This document shows positions 10,991-20,251 of a DNA stretch of 64,000 nt, piece by piece. The notes under the pieces were generated by a model that was not told where the DNA came from, made no database searches, and was given only the letters and a program-made list of their open reading frames with translations. Made by a program: the position numbers and the translations under genes. The stretch's first letter is position 1; every line of letters starts with the position of its first letter. Source of the DNA: Caulobacter sp. Lineage in GTDB: Bacteria > Pseudomonadota > Alphaproteobacteria > Caulobacterales > Caulobacteraceae. The stretch spans positions 18,993 to 82,992 of the forward strand of contig JAUSMJ010000026.1 in assembly GCA_030645575.1 (NCBI GenBank), read 5' to 3'.

Positions 10991-12183
10991 GTCAATGCCT
11001 TCGCGATGCGGGCGGCCAGGTCGGCCGCCACCTGGTTCTTGTGGGCGCGGTCCCAGCGCTCGACGCCGGCCTTGCTGATCAGCAGCACCGCGTTCTCCTC
11101 GCCGCCCATCACGCCCGGCTCGGTCACGTCGTTGGCGATGATCCAGTCGCAGCCCTTGCGCGCCAGCTTGGCCCTGGCATGCATCTCCACATCGTTGGTC
11201 TCGGCCGCGAAGCCGACCACCAGCCTGGGCCGGGCCGGGCCGGCTGCGGCGAGGGTCGCCAGAATGTCGGGGTTCTCCACCAGCCGCAGGGTCGGCGGGC
11301 CGTCCTTGCCCTTCTTCAGCTTGATCCCGAACGCCTCGTCCGGACGCCAGTCGGCCACGGCGGCGACGCAGACGGCCGCGTCGGCCGGCAGGGCGGCCTG
11401 GCTGGCGGCGAGCATGTCGCGGGCCGATTCGACATCGACCCGGTCGACGCCGGCGGGCGTCGGGAGGGCGACGGGGCCGGACACCAAGGTCACCCGGGCG
11501 CCCAACGCCGCCAGCGCCCCGGCGATGGCGTAGCCCTGCCGCCCGCTTGAGCGGTTGGTCAGCAGCCGCACGGGGTCGAGCGCCTCGGCCGTCGGGCCGG
11601 CGGTCACCAGCACATGCCTACCGGCTAAAGGGCGGGCGGCGGGCCCCTCCAGCAGGCCCAGGATCGCGCCGAAGATCGCCTCGGGCTCGGCCATGCGGCC
11701 AAGGCCGAACTCGCCGCAGGCCATGGCCCCCTCGTCGGGCCCGACGAAGGATACGCCGTCACCCTTCAGCGTGGCGAGGTTCCGCTTCGTCGCAGGATGC
11801 TCCCACATGCGCACGTTCATGGCCGGGGCCATCAGCACCGGCTTGTCGGTCGCCAGCAGGGCGGTGGAAGCCAGATCATTGGCCAGGCCGTTGGCGGCCC
11901 GGGCCATCAGGTCCGCCGTCGCCGGCGCCACGACCACCAGGTCGGCCGAGCGGCTGAGCTCGATATGGCCCATCTCCGCCTGGTCGGTCAGGGAGAAGAG
12001 CTCGCTATAGACCCTGTCCCCGGCCAAAGCCGACAGGGACAGCGGCGTGACGAACTGCGCGCCCGCCGCCGTCAGGATCGGCCGCACGGCCACCCCCGCC
12101 TTGCGCAAGAGCCGCGTCAGCTCCAGCGCCTTGTAGGCGGCGATGCCGCCCCCGACGATCAGCAGAACCCGCCGCTCAGCCAA
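10987..12183 (-). CDS. coaBC: Bifunctional phosphopantothenoylcysteine decarboxylase/phosphopantothenate-cysteine ligase
   Basis: [103 protein letters not shown]. Likely TTG start at 12183; overlaps dut by 4 nt. Confidence 0.93.
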   Translation of the reverse strand: MAERRVLLIVGGGIAAYKALELTRLLRKAGVAVRPILTAAGAQFVTPLSLSALAGDRVYSELFSLTDQAEMGHIELSRSADLVVVAPATADLMARAANGLANDLASTALLATDKPVLMAPAMNVRMWEHPATKRNLATLKGDGVSFVGPDEGAMACGEFGLGRMAEPEAIFGAILGLLEGPAARPLAGRHVLVTAGPTAEALDPVRLLTNRSSGRQGYAIAGALAALGARVTLVSGPVALPTPAGVDRVDVESARDMLAASQAALPADAAVCVAAVADWRPDEAFGIKLKKGKDGPPTLRLVENPDILATLAAAGPARPRLVVGFAAETNDVEMHARAKLARKGCDWIIANDVTEPGVMGGEENAVLLISKAGVERWDRAHKNQVAADLAARIAKALT

Positions 12184-12310
12184 ACCCGCGTCTCCGTCAG
12201 AGCCGTGAAATCCCGCCGCTGCATACGACGAGCCCGGCGCTTGACCAAACGCCAAACCCGTGTTCTTGCTATGTTCAGTTGCACGCTTGGATAGAAGACG
12301 AGGTGTGATC

Positions 12311-12835
12311 ATGGAAAGATTGACCGGAATGGCCGGTGTCGTGGCTCTGGCCGCGTTGCTGGCGGCCTGCGACGGCGGAGCCTCCGCCGTGCCCGTGCAT
12401 GAGGCGACGGCATCGCCACCGGCGGCGGTGGAGACGGCGCGATCAGGGACTCCGCGCGCGGCCGAGGCCCGCGCGGCGCCCGTGCGGCGCGTCGATGGCA
12501 AGCCCATGTGGTCCGCCAGCCGCCGGTTCACCGCCGACCAGAACGCCGAGCGCAACTTCCGGCGCAACGGAGCGGCCTTCGGCGCGGCGACGCTGGACGC
12601 CTATGTGGCCAAGGCCCACGCCTTCATCGCCCGGCCACCCAGGGGCGCCCAGACCCTGACCCGGCGCAATGGCGACACCCTGATCTACGACCCGGCCGGC
12701 AACGTCTTCGCCGTGGCCACCCGCGACGGCGCGCCGCGGACCATGTTCAAACCCGACGACGGGCCGGAATACTGGGAAAGGGTCAAGACGCGTGAGGCCG
12801 AGGGCGGAGCGCGGCGAAAGCGGGACGACGGGTAG
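12311..12835 (+). CDS. Lipoprotein with polymorphic-toxin-like (BECR-type RNase-like) C-terminal segment
   Basis: Signal/lipobox MERLTGMAGVVALAALLAAC; C-terminal NFRRNGAAFGAATLDAYVAKAHAFIARP...GDTLIYDPAGNVFAVATRDGAPRTMFKPDDGPEYWERVK resembles C-terminal domains of Rhs/CDI toxins. Confidence 0.6.
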   Translation: MERLTGMAGVVALAALLAACDGGASAVPVHEATASPPAAVETARSGTPRAAEARAAPVRRVDGKPMWSASRRFTADQNAERNFRRNGAAFGAATLDAYVAKAHAFIARPPRGAQTLTRRNGDTLIYDPAGNVFAVATRDGAPRTMFKPDDGPEYWERVKTREAEGGARRKRDDG

Positions 12836-12839
12836 GCGT

Positions 12840-12935
12840 TTCCTCGACCCTCTTCCGCGAGGGAGAGAGGGGACCATGCGGAGCATGGTGGAGGCGCGCG
12901 CCGGTGGCGGCCGATTGGCCCCCGCCATCTGCTCG
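12840..12935. repeat. REP-like palindromic sequence
   Basis: cctcgaccctcttccgcgagggagagaggggaccatgcggagcatggtgg: hairpin-rich, non-coding, similar in style to the 50171-50358 element. Confidence 0.4.
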
Positions 12936-12940
12936 GCGGA

Positions 12941-13046
12941 GTTCGTCCTGATGTCTTGATGAGCATTCTTGCCCTGGCGGGTCCTTGAGCAAGGACCCGT
13001 CCGGAGCGAACTCTTCCATCAAGGCCTTCAGGGCGTATCACCATCC
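12941..13046. repeat. Nested stem-loop interspersed repeat, copy A
   Basis: gttcgtcctgatgtcttgatgagcattcttg...ggcgggtccttgagcaaggacccg...ccatcaaggccttcagggcgtatca; near-identical to 15405-15508. Confidence 0.85.
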
Positions 13047-13071
13047 GGACGGGAGCGGGGCAGACCGCCTC

Positions 13072-14574
13072 CTACCCGGCCCACCACGCCAGCAGGAACG
13101 CCGCGCCGGCGATGGCGGCGCCGGCGGCCAGCCAGGTCAGGCCGGACGCGGTCCGGTCCGGCTCGGGCGCCACGGCGGGCGGGCCGCCGGTCTCGGCCAT
13201 CCGCGCGATGGCCCGCAGCGCCCGCAGGGCCTCCTCGGCGAAGTCCTTCGCCCGGGCGACCGGCGAGAGCTCGCGGGCGATCCAGCGGCGGACCACCGGG
13301 TCGGCGGCGGCCCACAGGTCGTGGTCGGGCCACAACCGCCGGGCGACGCCCTCGACCGTGACCATGGTCTTCTGCAGCAGCACCAGCTCAGGCCGCAACC
13401 GCATGTCGAACAGGGCGGTGATCTCGAACAGCAGCGACAGCAGCCGGCTCATGGAGAGCTCGCTGGCCGCCCGGCCGAACACCGGCTCGCCGACGGCCCG
13501 CAGGGCCTGGGCGAAGGCGTCCGGGTCGTGGTGCGCGGGCACATAGCCGGCGTCGAAATGCGCCCGCGCCACCCGCGCGTAGTCCCGGGTCAGGAAGCCA
13601 TAGAGGATCTCGGCCAGATAGCGGCGCGTCTCGGGCGACAACCGCCCGACGATGCCGAAGTCGACCGCCACGATGCCAGAGGGCGGTACGACGAACAGGT
13701 TCCCCTCGTGCAGGTCGGCGTGGAACACCCCGTGATCGAGGGCCTGGGCGAGGAAGGCGCGGATCAGGTTGTCGGCCACGGCCTTGCGGTCCAGCCCGGT
13801 CGCCTCGAGCGTCGCCGGATCGGACAGCGGCAGGCCGTCGACCCATTCCAGCGTCAGCACGCGTTTGGCCACGCCGTCCCAGATCACCTGGGGCGCGCGC
13901 ATCCAGCCGTCGCGGTTCATGATCTCGGCCAGCTCGGCGGCTCCGGCGGCCTCGAACCGCATGTCCAGCTCGAGTTGCAGCGAGCGGACGACGGTCTCGG
14001 CGAAGGCCACGGGCTCCAGCCGCCGCGCCGGCGGGATCAGCGCGGCGATCAGGCCGCCGGCCATCAGCAGGGTGGCGCTGTCGCGCGCCACCCGCCGTTC
14101 GATGCCGGGCCGCAGGATCTTGACCGCCACCTCGCGGCCGTCGGCCATCGTCGCGCGGTGCGCCTGGGCCAGCGAGGCGGCGGCGACCGGCTCGCCGAAC
14201 ACCGGAAAAATCTCATCGACCGGCTTGCCCAGCTCGCGCTCGACCTCGGCGCGGGCCAGGGTCGTGGGGAACGGCGGCAGGGCGTCCTTCAGCCGCGACA
14301 GGTCGGTGGCGAACACGGTTCCGAAGATGTCGGCGCGGGTCGACAGCACCTGGCCCAGCTTGATCGCCACCGGGCCGAGCGGCTCCAGCGACCGGGCCAG
14401 CCGCTCGCCTGGTCGGCCCAGGCGCGCCTGACGCCCGGAAAACAGCCGCAGGAACCCCGCCAAAGTCCGCACGCCCGGCGGCAGGACCTCGTCCAGCTCC
14501 CGCGGGATCAGCGCGTCGGCGCGGATCAACGTCCAGCCGGCGGCCAGCAAGCGCATGAATGCGGCCAGATCCAT
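13072..14574 (-). CDS. ubiB: Ubiquinone biosynthesis atypical kinase UbiB (ABC1/AarF family)
   Basis: LGPVAIKLGQVLSTRADIFG, ASLAQAHRATMADGREVAVKILRPGIE, FHADLHEGNLFV, AVDFGIVGRL. Confidence 0.95.
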   Translation of the reverse strand: MDLAAFMRLLAAGWTLIRADALIPRELDEVLPPGVRTLAGFLRLFSGRQARLGRPGERLARSLEPLGPVAIKLGQVLSTRADIFGTVFATDLSRLKDALPPFPTTLARAEVERELGKPVDEIFPVFGEPVAAASLAQAHRATMADGREVAVKILRPGIERRVARDSATLLMAGGLIAALIPPARRLEPVAFAETVVRSLQLELDMRFEAAGAAELAEIMNRDGWMRAPQVIWDGVAKRVLTLEWVDGLPLSDPATLEATGLDRKAVADNLIRAFLAQALDHGVFHADLHEGNLFVVPPSGIVAVDFGIVGRLSPETRRYLAEILYGFLTRDYARVARAHFDAGYVPAHHDPDAFAQALRAVGEPVFGRAASELSMSRLLSLLFEITALFDMRLRPELVLLQKTMVTVEGVARRLWPDHDLWAAADPVVRRWIARELSPVARAKDFAEEALRALRAIARMAETGGPPAVAPEPDRTASGLTWLAAGAAIAGAAFLLAWWAG

Positions 14575-14578
14575 GGTC

Positions 14579-15349
14579 CTAGAGAACCCGCCCCGCATGC
14601 AGGGCCGCCACGCCGCCGGTGAAATTGCTGTAGCCGACGCGGCTGAAGCCCGCCTTCTCGATCATGCCGGCGAAGGTCTTCTGATCGGGGAAGCGGCGGA
14701 TGCTCTCGACCAGGTACTGATAGGACTCCCGGTCGCCGGCCACCCATTCGCCGATTTGCGGGATGGCCTTGAACGACCAGGCGTCATAGGCCGCGCGCAG
14801 GGCCATGCCCGTGGGCTTGCTGAACTCCAGGCAGACGAACCGGCCGCCTGGTTTCAGCACCCGCCGCGCCTCGCGCAGGGCCGCGGCGATGTCGGTCACG
14901 TTGCGGATGCCGAAGGCGATCGAATAGGCGTCGGCGCTGGCGTCCCGCAGCGGCAGGCGCTGGGCGTCGCCCACGGCCCAGCAGATCTCGGGCGGCGCGC
15001 CCTTTTCCCGGCCCGCCGTGATCATCTCGGCGTTGTAGTCGATGATGTGGATGGTCGCGTCGTCGCCGCCCCTGCGCTCCTGAGCCGCGCGGGCCATCTT
15101 CGCGTAGCGCCGGGCCATGTCGCCGGTGCCGCCGGCCACGTCGAGGATCACCTCGCCGGGCTGGGGATTGAGCCGGGCCGCCGTGGCGTCCTTCCACAGG
15201 CGATGGACGCCCGCGCTCATCAGGTCGTTCATCAGGTCATAGCGGCTGGCGACCCGGTCGAACACGCCACGCACCAGGCGGGGTTTCTCGGTCGGATCGA
15301 CGTCGCGGTAGCCGAAGGTGGCGGTGCTCTCGCTCATGTCCTGCTCCAT
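14579..15349 (-). CDS. ubiE: Ubiquinone/menaquinone methyltransferase UbiE
   Basis: [63 protein letters not shown]. Confidence 0.96.
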   Translation of the reverse strand: MEQDMSESTATFGYRDVDPTEKPRLVRGVFDRVASRYDLMNDLMSAGVHRLWKDATAARLNPQPGEVILDVAGGTGDMARRYAKMARAAQERRGGDDATIHIIDYNAEMITAGREKGAPPEICWAVGDAQRLPLRDASADAYSIAFGIRNVTDIAAALREARRVLKPGGRFVCLEFSKPTGMALRAAYDAWSFKAIPQIGEWVAGDRESYQYLVESIRRFPDQKTFAGMIEKAGFSRVGYSNFTGGVAALHAGRVL

Positions 15350-15404
15350 AGACCCGCGCGGACGGGTCGGCTAGCGGCGACCAAGGCTCGCTACCTCGCG
15401 GCGG

Positions 15405-15508
15405 GGTCGTCCTGATGTCTTGATGAGCATTCTTGCTCCGGCGGGTCCTTGAGCAAGGACCCGCCGGAGCAAACCATTCCATCAAGGCCTTCAGGGCGTA
15501 TCAGCATT
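15405..15508. repeat. Nested stem-loop interspersed repeat, copy B
   Basis: Inner perfect palindrome 15433-15472 TTGCTCCGGCGGGTCCTTG-AG-CAAGGACCCGCCGGAGCAA; outer arms cctgatgtcttgatg / catcaaggccttcagg. Confidence 0.85.
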
Positions 15509-15585
15509 CGGAAGGCTCGGGTGAGTGTCAGCAGCCTCACCGTCACTCATGGACCCGGCCGCCCCGGTCGGCTAGCCAAGGACCC

Positions 15586-16449
15586 ATGCCCGAGCTTCCC
15601 GAGGTCGAGACCGTCCGTCGTGGCCTGGCCCCCGTGCTGGAGGGCGCGCGGCTGACCCGTGTCGAGCAGCGGCGGCCCGACCTGCGCTTTCCGTTTCCCG
15701 ACGGCTTCGCGCAGCGGCTGACCGGCGCGACCCTCACCCGGCTGGACCGGCGGGCCAAATACCTGCTCGGCCATCTGGATCGCGGCGATGTGCTGGTCAT
15801 GCACCTGGGCATGACCGGCCGGTTCGAGATCGAGGCGGCGGCGGGAACGGCGCGGCCCGGCGAGTTCGTCTACGCCGCCCCGCCGGACCCGAAACACGCC
15901 CATGTGGTGTTCGAGACCGAGCGCGGCGGGCGGGTAACCTATTCCGACCCGCGCCGGTTCGGCTTCATGGGGCTGGTTCCGGCCGGCGAGTTGGCGACCC
16001 ACCCGTGGTTCGTCGGCATGGGGCCCGAGCCGCTGGGCCCCGACTTCACCGCCGATCTGCTGGAAAAGGCCTTCGCGGGACGCAAACAGAACGCCAAGGT
16101 GCTGCTGCTCGACCAGCGCATCGTCGCGGGCCTCGGCAACATCTATGTCTGCGAGGCGCTGCACCGGTCGGGCCTCTCGCCGACGAAGCCGGCCGGGAAG
16201 ATCGCGAAGAAGGCGCTGCCGGGCCTGGTCGCGGTGATCCGCGCGGTGCTGGAGGAGGCCATCGAGGCCGGCGGCTCCACCCTGCGCGACTTCGCGGCGA
16301 CCGACGGGGCGCTGGGCTATTTCCAGCACCGCTTCCAGGCCTACGGCCGCGAGGGCCAGCCCTGCCTGACGCCGGGCTGCGGCGGAATCATCGCCCGCAT
16401 CGTCCAGGGCGGGCGATCGACGTTCTATTGCGCCGGCTGCCAGAAATGA
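15586..16449 (+). CDS. mutM: Formamidopyrimidine-DNA glycosylase
   Basis: MPELPEVETVRRGLAPVLEGA, NIYVCEALHRSGLSP, C-terminal zinc finger CLTPGCGGIIARIVQGGRSTFYCAGCQK. Confidence 0.97.
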   Translation: MPELPEVETVRRGLAPVLEGARLTRVEQRRPDLRFPFPDGFAQRLTGATLTRLDRRAKYLLGHLDRGDVLVMHLGMTGRFEIEAAAGTARPGEFVYAAPPDPKHAHVVFETERGGRVTYSDPRRFGFMGLVPAGELATHPWFVGMGPEPLGPDFTADLLEKAFAGRKQNAKVLLLDQRIVAGLGNIYVCEALHRSGLSPTKPAGKIAKKALPGLVAVIRAVLEEAIEAGGSTLRDFAATDGALGYFQHRFQAYGREGQPCLTPGCGGIIARIVQGGRSTFYCAGCQK

Positions 16450-16460
16450 GCGGGCGGTCG

Positions 16461-16481
16461 CCATCAAGGCCTTCAGGGCGT
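16461..16481. repeat. Partial copy C of nested stem-loop repeat (3' arm only)
   Basis: ccatcaaggccttcagggcgt, identical to the 3' arms of copies A and B; lies just after the mutM stop. Confidence 0.6.
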
Positions 16482-16525
16482 TTTGTCATCATCCCGGTCG
16501 GCCGGTTTCGAGGTAAGCCAAACAC

Positions 16526-17392
16526 ATGACCCGCCGCCTCCTGTCGCCCCTCGCGGCTCTCGTTCTGCTCTTCACCGCCGCCCCGGCCGCCGCCGAGCCG
16601 CCGGTGTGGACCGTGCGCGACGCCGACTCGACCATCGTTCTGTTCGGCTCGGTGCATGTGTTGCCCGCCGATCTGGACTGGCGGCCCGACGCCCTCGACG
16701 CGGCCCTGGCGAAAGCCGACGACCTGTGGTTCGAGACCCCCGTCGATGCGGAGAACGAGGCCGCGGCCAGCCGGGCCGCCATGGCCAGCGGTTACCTGCC
16801 GGCGGACCAGAGCCTGTCGGCTTTGCTGTCGCCGGAGGGCCGCGCCCGGCTGGACCGCGTCGGCGCGCGCCTGGGCGTCTCGCCGGCCGCCATCGACCGC
16901 CTGAGACCCTGGTTCGCCGACGTGACCATCGGGGTCGTCGCCCTGATGAGCCAGGGGGCCAGCGTGACCACGGGCGTCGAACGCACCCTGGCCGCCGCCG
17001 CTCCAGGGGCGCGGCGGCGCGCCTTCGAGACGCCGGCCGAACAGATCGCCTTCTTCGCCGCCGCGCCGCTGGCCGACCAGCTGGCCTCGCTGGAGGACAC
17101 GCTCAAGCAGATCGATGAGGATCCGGCCTACTACGACCGGCTAATCGACGCCTGGGTCGATGGCGACACCCGGGCGATCGAGGACCTGGGGTTGACGCCG
17201 ATGAAGCAGGTGTCGCTGTACCTCTATGACCGGCTGATCGTGCAACGGAACCGGCGCTGGGCCGAGACCATCGCCGAACGCCTGGCCGGGGCGGGCGAGA
17301 CGGTGATCGTCGTCGGGGTCGGCCATCTGGTGGGGCCCGACAGCGTGCCGGCCCTGCTGCGGGCCCGGGGCTTCAAGGTCGAGGGGCCCTGA
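16526..17392 (+). CDS. TraB/GumN family protein
   Basis: Signal peptide; [20 protein letters not shown] (GxxH), C-terminal [29 protein letters not shown]. Confidence 0.9.
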   Translation: MTRRLLSPLAALVLLFTAAPAAAEPPVWTVRDADSTIVLFGSVHVLPADLDWRPDALDAALAKADDLWFETPVDAENEAAASRAAMASGYLPADQSLSALLSPEGRARLDRVGARLGVSPAAIDRLRPWFADVTIGVVALMSQGASVTTGVERTLAAAAPGARRRAFETPAEQIAFFAAAPLADQLASLEDTLKQIDEDPAYYDRLIDAWVDGDTRAIEDLGLTPMKQVSLYLYDRLIVQRNRRWAETIAERLAGAGETVIVVGVGHLVGPDSVPALLRARGFKVEGP

Positions 17393-17438
17393 GCAAAGAG
17401 GCTTGAGCCGGACGCGGCCGGCGGGCACAACCGCGCCC

Positions 17439-18218
17439 ATGACCTATCAGACCCTGATCGTCGAGACTCCGGCCGAGGGCGTGACCCTCGTCCGGCTCAA
17501 CCGCCCCGAGGCCCTCAACGCCCTCAACAGCCAGCTGCTGGACGAGCTGGGCCAGGTCCTGGACGCCGCCGCCGCGGACGAGGCCGTCCGCTGCCTGGTG
17601 CTGACCGGCTCGGACCGCGCCTTCGCCGCTGGCGCCGACATCAAGGAGATGTCGGACAAGTCCTACGCCCAGATGATGACGCTCGACTTCTTCACCGCCG
17701 GGGCGCGCAAGCTGGAACAGTTCCGCAAGCCAGTCATCGCCGCGGTCAGCGGCTACGCCCTGGGCGGCGGCTGCGAGCTGGCGATGATGTGCGACTTCAT
17801 CATCGCCTCGGAGACGGCGAAGTTCGGCCAGCCGGAGATCAACCTGGGCGTCTCGCCCGGCATCGGCGGGACCCAGCGGCTGACCCGCTTCGTCGGCAAG
17901 GCCAAGGCCATGGACATGATCCTGACGGCCCGGATGATGGACGCCGCCGAGGCCGAACGCGCGGGCCTGGTCTCCCGCGTCGTGCCGGTCGACAAGCTGC
18001 TCGAGACCGCCCTGGAGGCCGCCGGCAAGATCGCCGGTCATTCGCCGCTGGCGGTGATGATGAACAAGGAACTGGTCGAGGCGGCCTACGAGACCACCCT
18101 GTCCACGGGCGTGGCCCTGGAGCGCCGGCTGTTTCACTCCCTGTTCGCCTTCGAGGACCAGAAGGAAGGCATGGCGGCCTTCGTCGAGAAGCGAAAGCCG
18201 GGGTTCACCGGCAGATAA
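17439..18218 (+). CDS. Enoyl-CoA hydratase
   Basis: [69 protein letters not shown]. Confidence 0.95.
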   Translation: MTYQTLIVETPAEGVTLVRLNRPEALNALNSQLLDELGQVLDAAAADEAVRCLVLTGSDRAFAAGADIKEMSDKSYAQMMTLDFFTAGARKLEQFRKPVIAAVSGYALGGGCELAMMCDFIIASETAKFGQPEINLGVSPGIGGTQRLTRFVGKAKAMDMILTARMMDAAEAERAGLVSRVVPVDKLLETALEAAGKIAGHSPLAVMMNKELVEAAYETTLSTGVALERRLFHSLFAFEDQKEGMAAFVEKRKPGFTGR

Positions 18219-18332
18219 CGTCAGGGCTCCGGGGCGCGGATTTACAGGTCCCCGGCTGCCCACATTGACGGGCGCCGCTGGCGGGATGGGACCGGCCTGG
18301 ACGGGGTGGAGCCCAGCCCTCATGCGGCGAGC

Positions 18333-19478
18333 CTAACCCAGGAGTTCGTCCGTGTGTTCGCCCAGCTTCGGCGCGCGGGCGCCGGGCATGCGCCGGTCGT
18401 CGATCTTCACCGGCATGGCCAGCATGTGCAGGCCTTCGGGTCGATCGGGGTGGTCGACCAGGTCGCGCATGCCGACCTCCGCGACGAACGGATTGTCGAG
18501 GGCCTGGAACAGGTCGTTGACCGGGCCGAACGGAACGCGGCCGGCGAACAGCGCGGTCCAGTGGGCGGTCGGCTTCGACGCGAACAGGGCGTCCAGCGCC
18601 AGCGTCAGGGCCGGCAGGTGACGGGCGCGGTCGGCGAGGGTGGCGAAGCGCGGGTCGGCGGCCAGGTCCGCGCGACCGGTCGTGTCGCAGAACTCGGCCC
18701 AGAACTTCTCGTTCATGCACATCAGCTGGCCATAGCCGTCGGCGGTCTTCACCCGCTGCACGGGGGCGAGGGACGGATGGGCGCCGTTCGGCAGACGGAC
18801 CGTCGGGTGTCGCTCGTTCATCGCCCAAACGGCCGGATAGCTAAGCTGGTGCAGGGCGACGTCGAACAGCGAGACATCGACGTCGCAGCCTTCGCCTGTC
18901 GTCCGCGCCGACAGGATCGCCGAGACCACTCCGAAGGCGAAGGTCGCCCCGCTCATGAAGTCGATGATCGATACGCCCATGCGCGCCGGCGGGCCGTCCG
19001 GCTCGCCGGTCAGGCTCATCAGGCCGCACTCGGCCTGCATCGGATAGTCGTAGCCGGGCCAGGCCTCGCGGCTGTTGTTCCGTCCGTAGGCCGACAGATG
19101 ACCGCAGACGATGGCCGGGTTGATCGCCTTCAGCGCGTCGTAGGTCAGGCCCAGCTTCGCCGGCTGGTCGCCGCGCAGGTTGTTGATCACCGCCTCGGCG
19201 CCGGCGACCAGCCGTTCGAAATCGGCCCGGCCTTGCGGCGTCTTCAGCTCGATGGCGGCCGATTTCTTGCCGCGGGAGAAGGTCTGGAAATACTGGCTGT
19301 CGTTGTCGCCCAGCATGAAGGGCCCGGTCGGCCGCGAGGCGTCGCCGCCCATCGACGGAGCCTCGATCTTGATCACCTCGGCGCCGAGCTCGGCCATCAG
19401 CAGGGTCGCATAGGGGCCGGCCCCGTAGTGTTCGATGGTCAGGACGCGGACGCCCTCCAGCGGGCGCTTCACCAACAC
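18333..19478 (-). CDS. CaiB/BaiF CoA-transferase family protein
   Basis: LEGVRVLTIEHYGAGPYATLLMAELGAEVIKIE, NRGKKS-like SRGKKSAAIELKTPQGRADF, NLRGDQPAKLGL. Confidence 0.93.
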   Translation of the reverse strand: MLVKRPLEGVRVLTIEHYGAGPYATLLMAELGAEVIKIEAPSMGGDASRPTGPFMLGDNDSQYFQTFSRGKKSAAIELKTPQGRADFERLVAGAEAVINNLRGDQPAKLGLTYDALKAINPAIVCGHLSAYGRNNSREAWPGYDYPMQAECGLMSLTGEPDGPPARMGVSIIDFMSGATFAFGVVSAILSARTTGEGCDVDVSLFDVALHQLSYPAVWAMNERHPTVRLPNGAHPSLAPVQRVKTADGYGQLMCMNEKFWAEFCDTTGRADLAADPRFATLADRARHLPALTLALDALFASKPTAHWTALFAGRVPFGPVNDLFQALDNPFVAEVGMRDLVDHPDRPEGLHMLAMPVKIDDRRMPGARAPKLGEHTDELLG

Positions 19479-19708
19479 CCCTCCATCAGCTCGGCCGCCC
19501 AGGCGGGCTCCCGCACCTCGCCGCGCGGCAGAAACCCCTTGAGCACCGGTTTGATATCGACCACCGGAGTTCCGTCGATGGCGTCCAGCCCCTCGACCTC
19601 AAGGGTCAGGCCGTTGACCGCGAGGATGCGGCAGACCGAGGCGCCCAGGCGGTTGGGCCGGTTACGGCCGCCCCGCACATGGCCGACAGTTTCGATCGCG
19701 AACGTCAT
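19469..19708 (-). CDS. Short TrmO/TsaA-like (UPF0066) protein, C-terminal half only
   Basis: RPNRLGASVCRILAVNGLTLEVEGLDAIDGTPVVDIKPVLKGF matches the TrmO-type RPN(R/P)IG...LDA.DGTPVLDIKPY segment; 79 aa. Confidence 0.7.
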   Translation of the reverse strand: MTFAIETVGHVRGGRNRPNRLGASVCRILAVNGLTLEVEGLDAIDGTPVVDIKPVLKGFLPRGEVREPAWAAELMEGCW

Positions 19709-19934
19709 GGACACTTCCCTTTCCGCCAACCCGGCCGGGCTAGGCTCGCGGGCGCGGACGGTCAACCCGGCCCTGGCCGCCCCCGGAGGAACATCCACCA
19801 CGGCGGTCCCGCCCGCCACCACCCGAAGGCCGCCCCGCCGGGGGTTACCGGCAGGGTCATAGGGTCACGCCGGCGACGGCGCCCCGGCGAGTGTGATGAC
19901 CCTTCAGGCAATCGCGGGCGAAAAATCCTGTTAT

Positions 19935-19949
19935 TGAGAATTATTCTCA
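19935..19949. promoter_or_regulatory. Fur-like 7-1-7 palindrome upstream of TonB-dependent receptor
   Basis: TGAGAATTATTCTCA, perfect inverted heptamers in an AT-rich patch within a GC-rich region. Confidence 0.75.
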
Positions 19950-20251
19950 TTGCGGTGGTGAGGTGCGACAGCTAAGAACGCCTCTCAATCGCAGGCGCGG
20001 TCGGGTTCGCGCCGCGAAGGGGACGAGAAGAGCTCTTGATGCGCAGGCTCACCATCACCGCCGCCGCGGTCGTCGGCCCGTCGTGGTCGCAAGGCCCGGC
20101 CTGGGCCGCTGAAGGCGACCGCGCCGTCAGCGAGTCCGCCAGGCCCCACGCAGCGGACGCCCTCCGCCCAGCCAGCAACAGAACGGCCGATTGGATGCGA
20201 CCGCCTCGCATTCCAGAGGCGCTCGCCAAGTTAAAGACCAAAGGAAATCCC

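Noticed and set aside
9125-11533. 802-aa plus-strand ORF opposite acetyl-CoA hydrolase/dut/coaBC
   Set aside because: Spans several real minus-strand genes; no domain content.
12985-14622. 545-aa plus-strand ORF opposite ubiB
   Set aside because: Shadow ORF; ubiB is clearly the coding strand.
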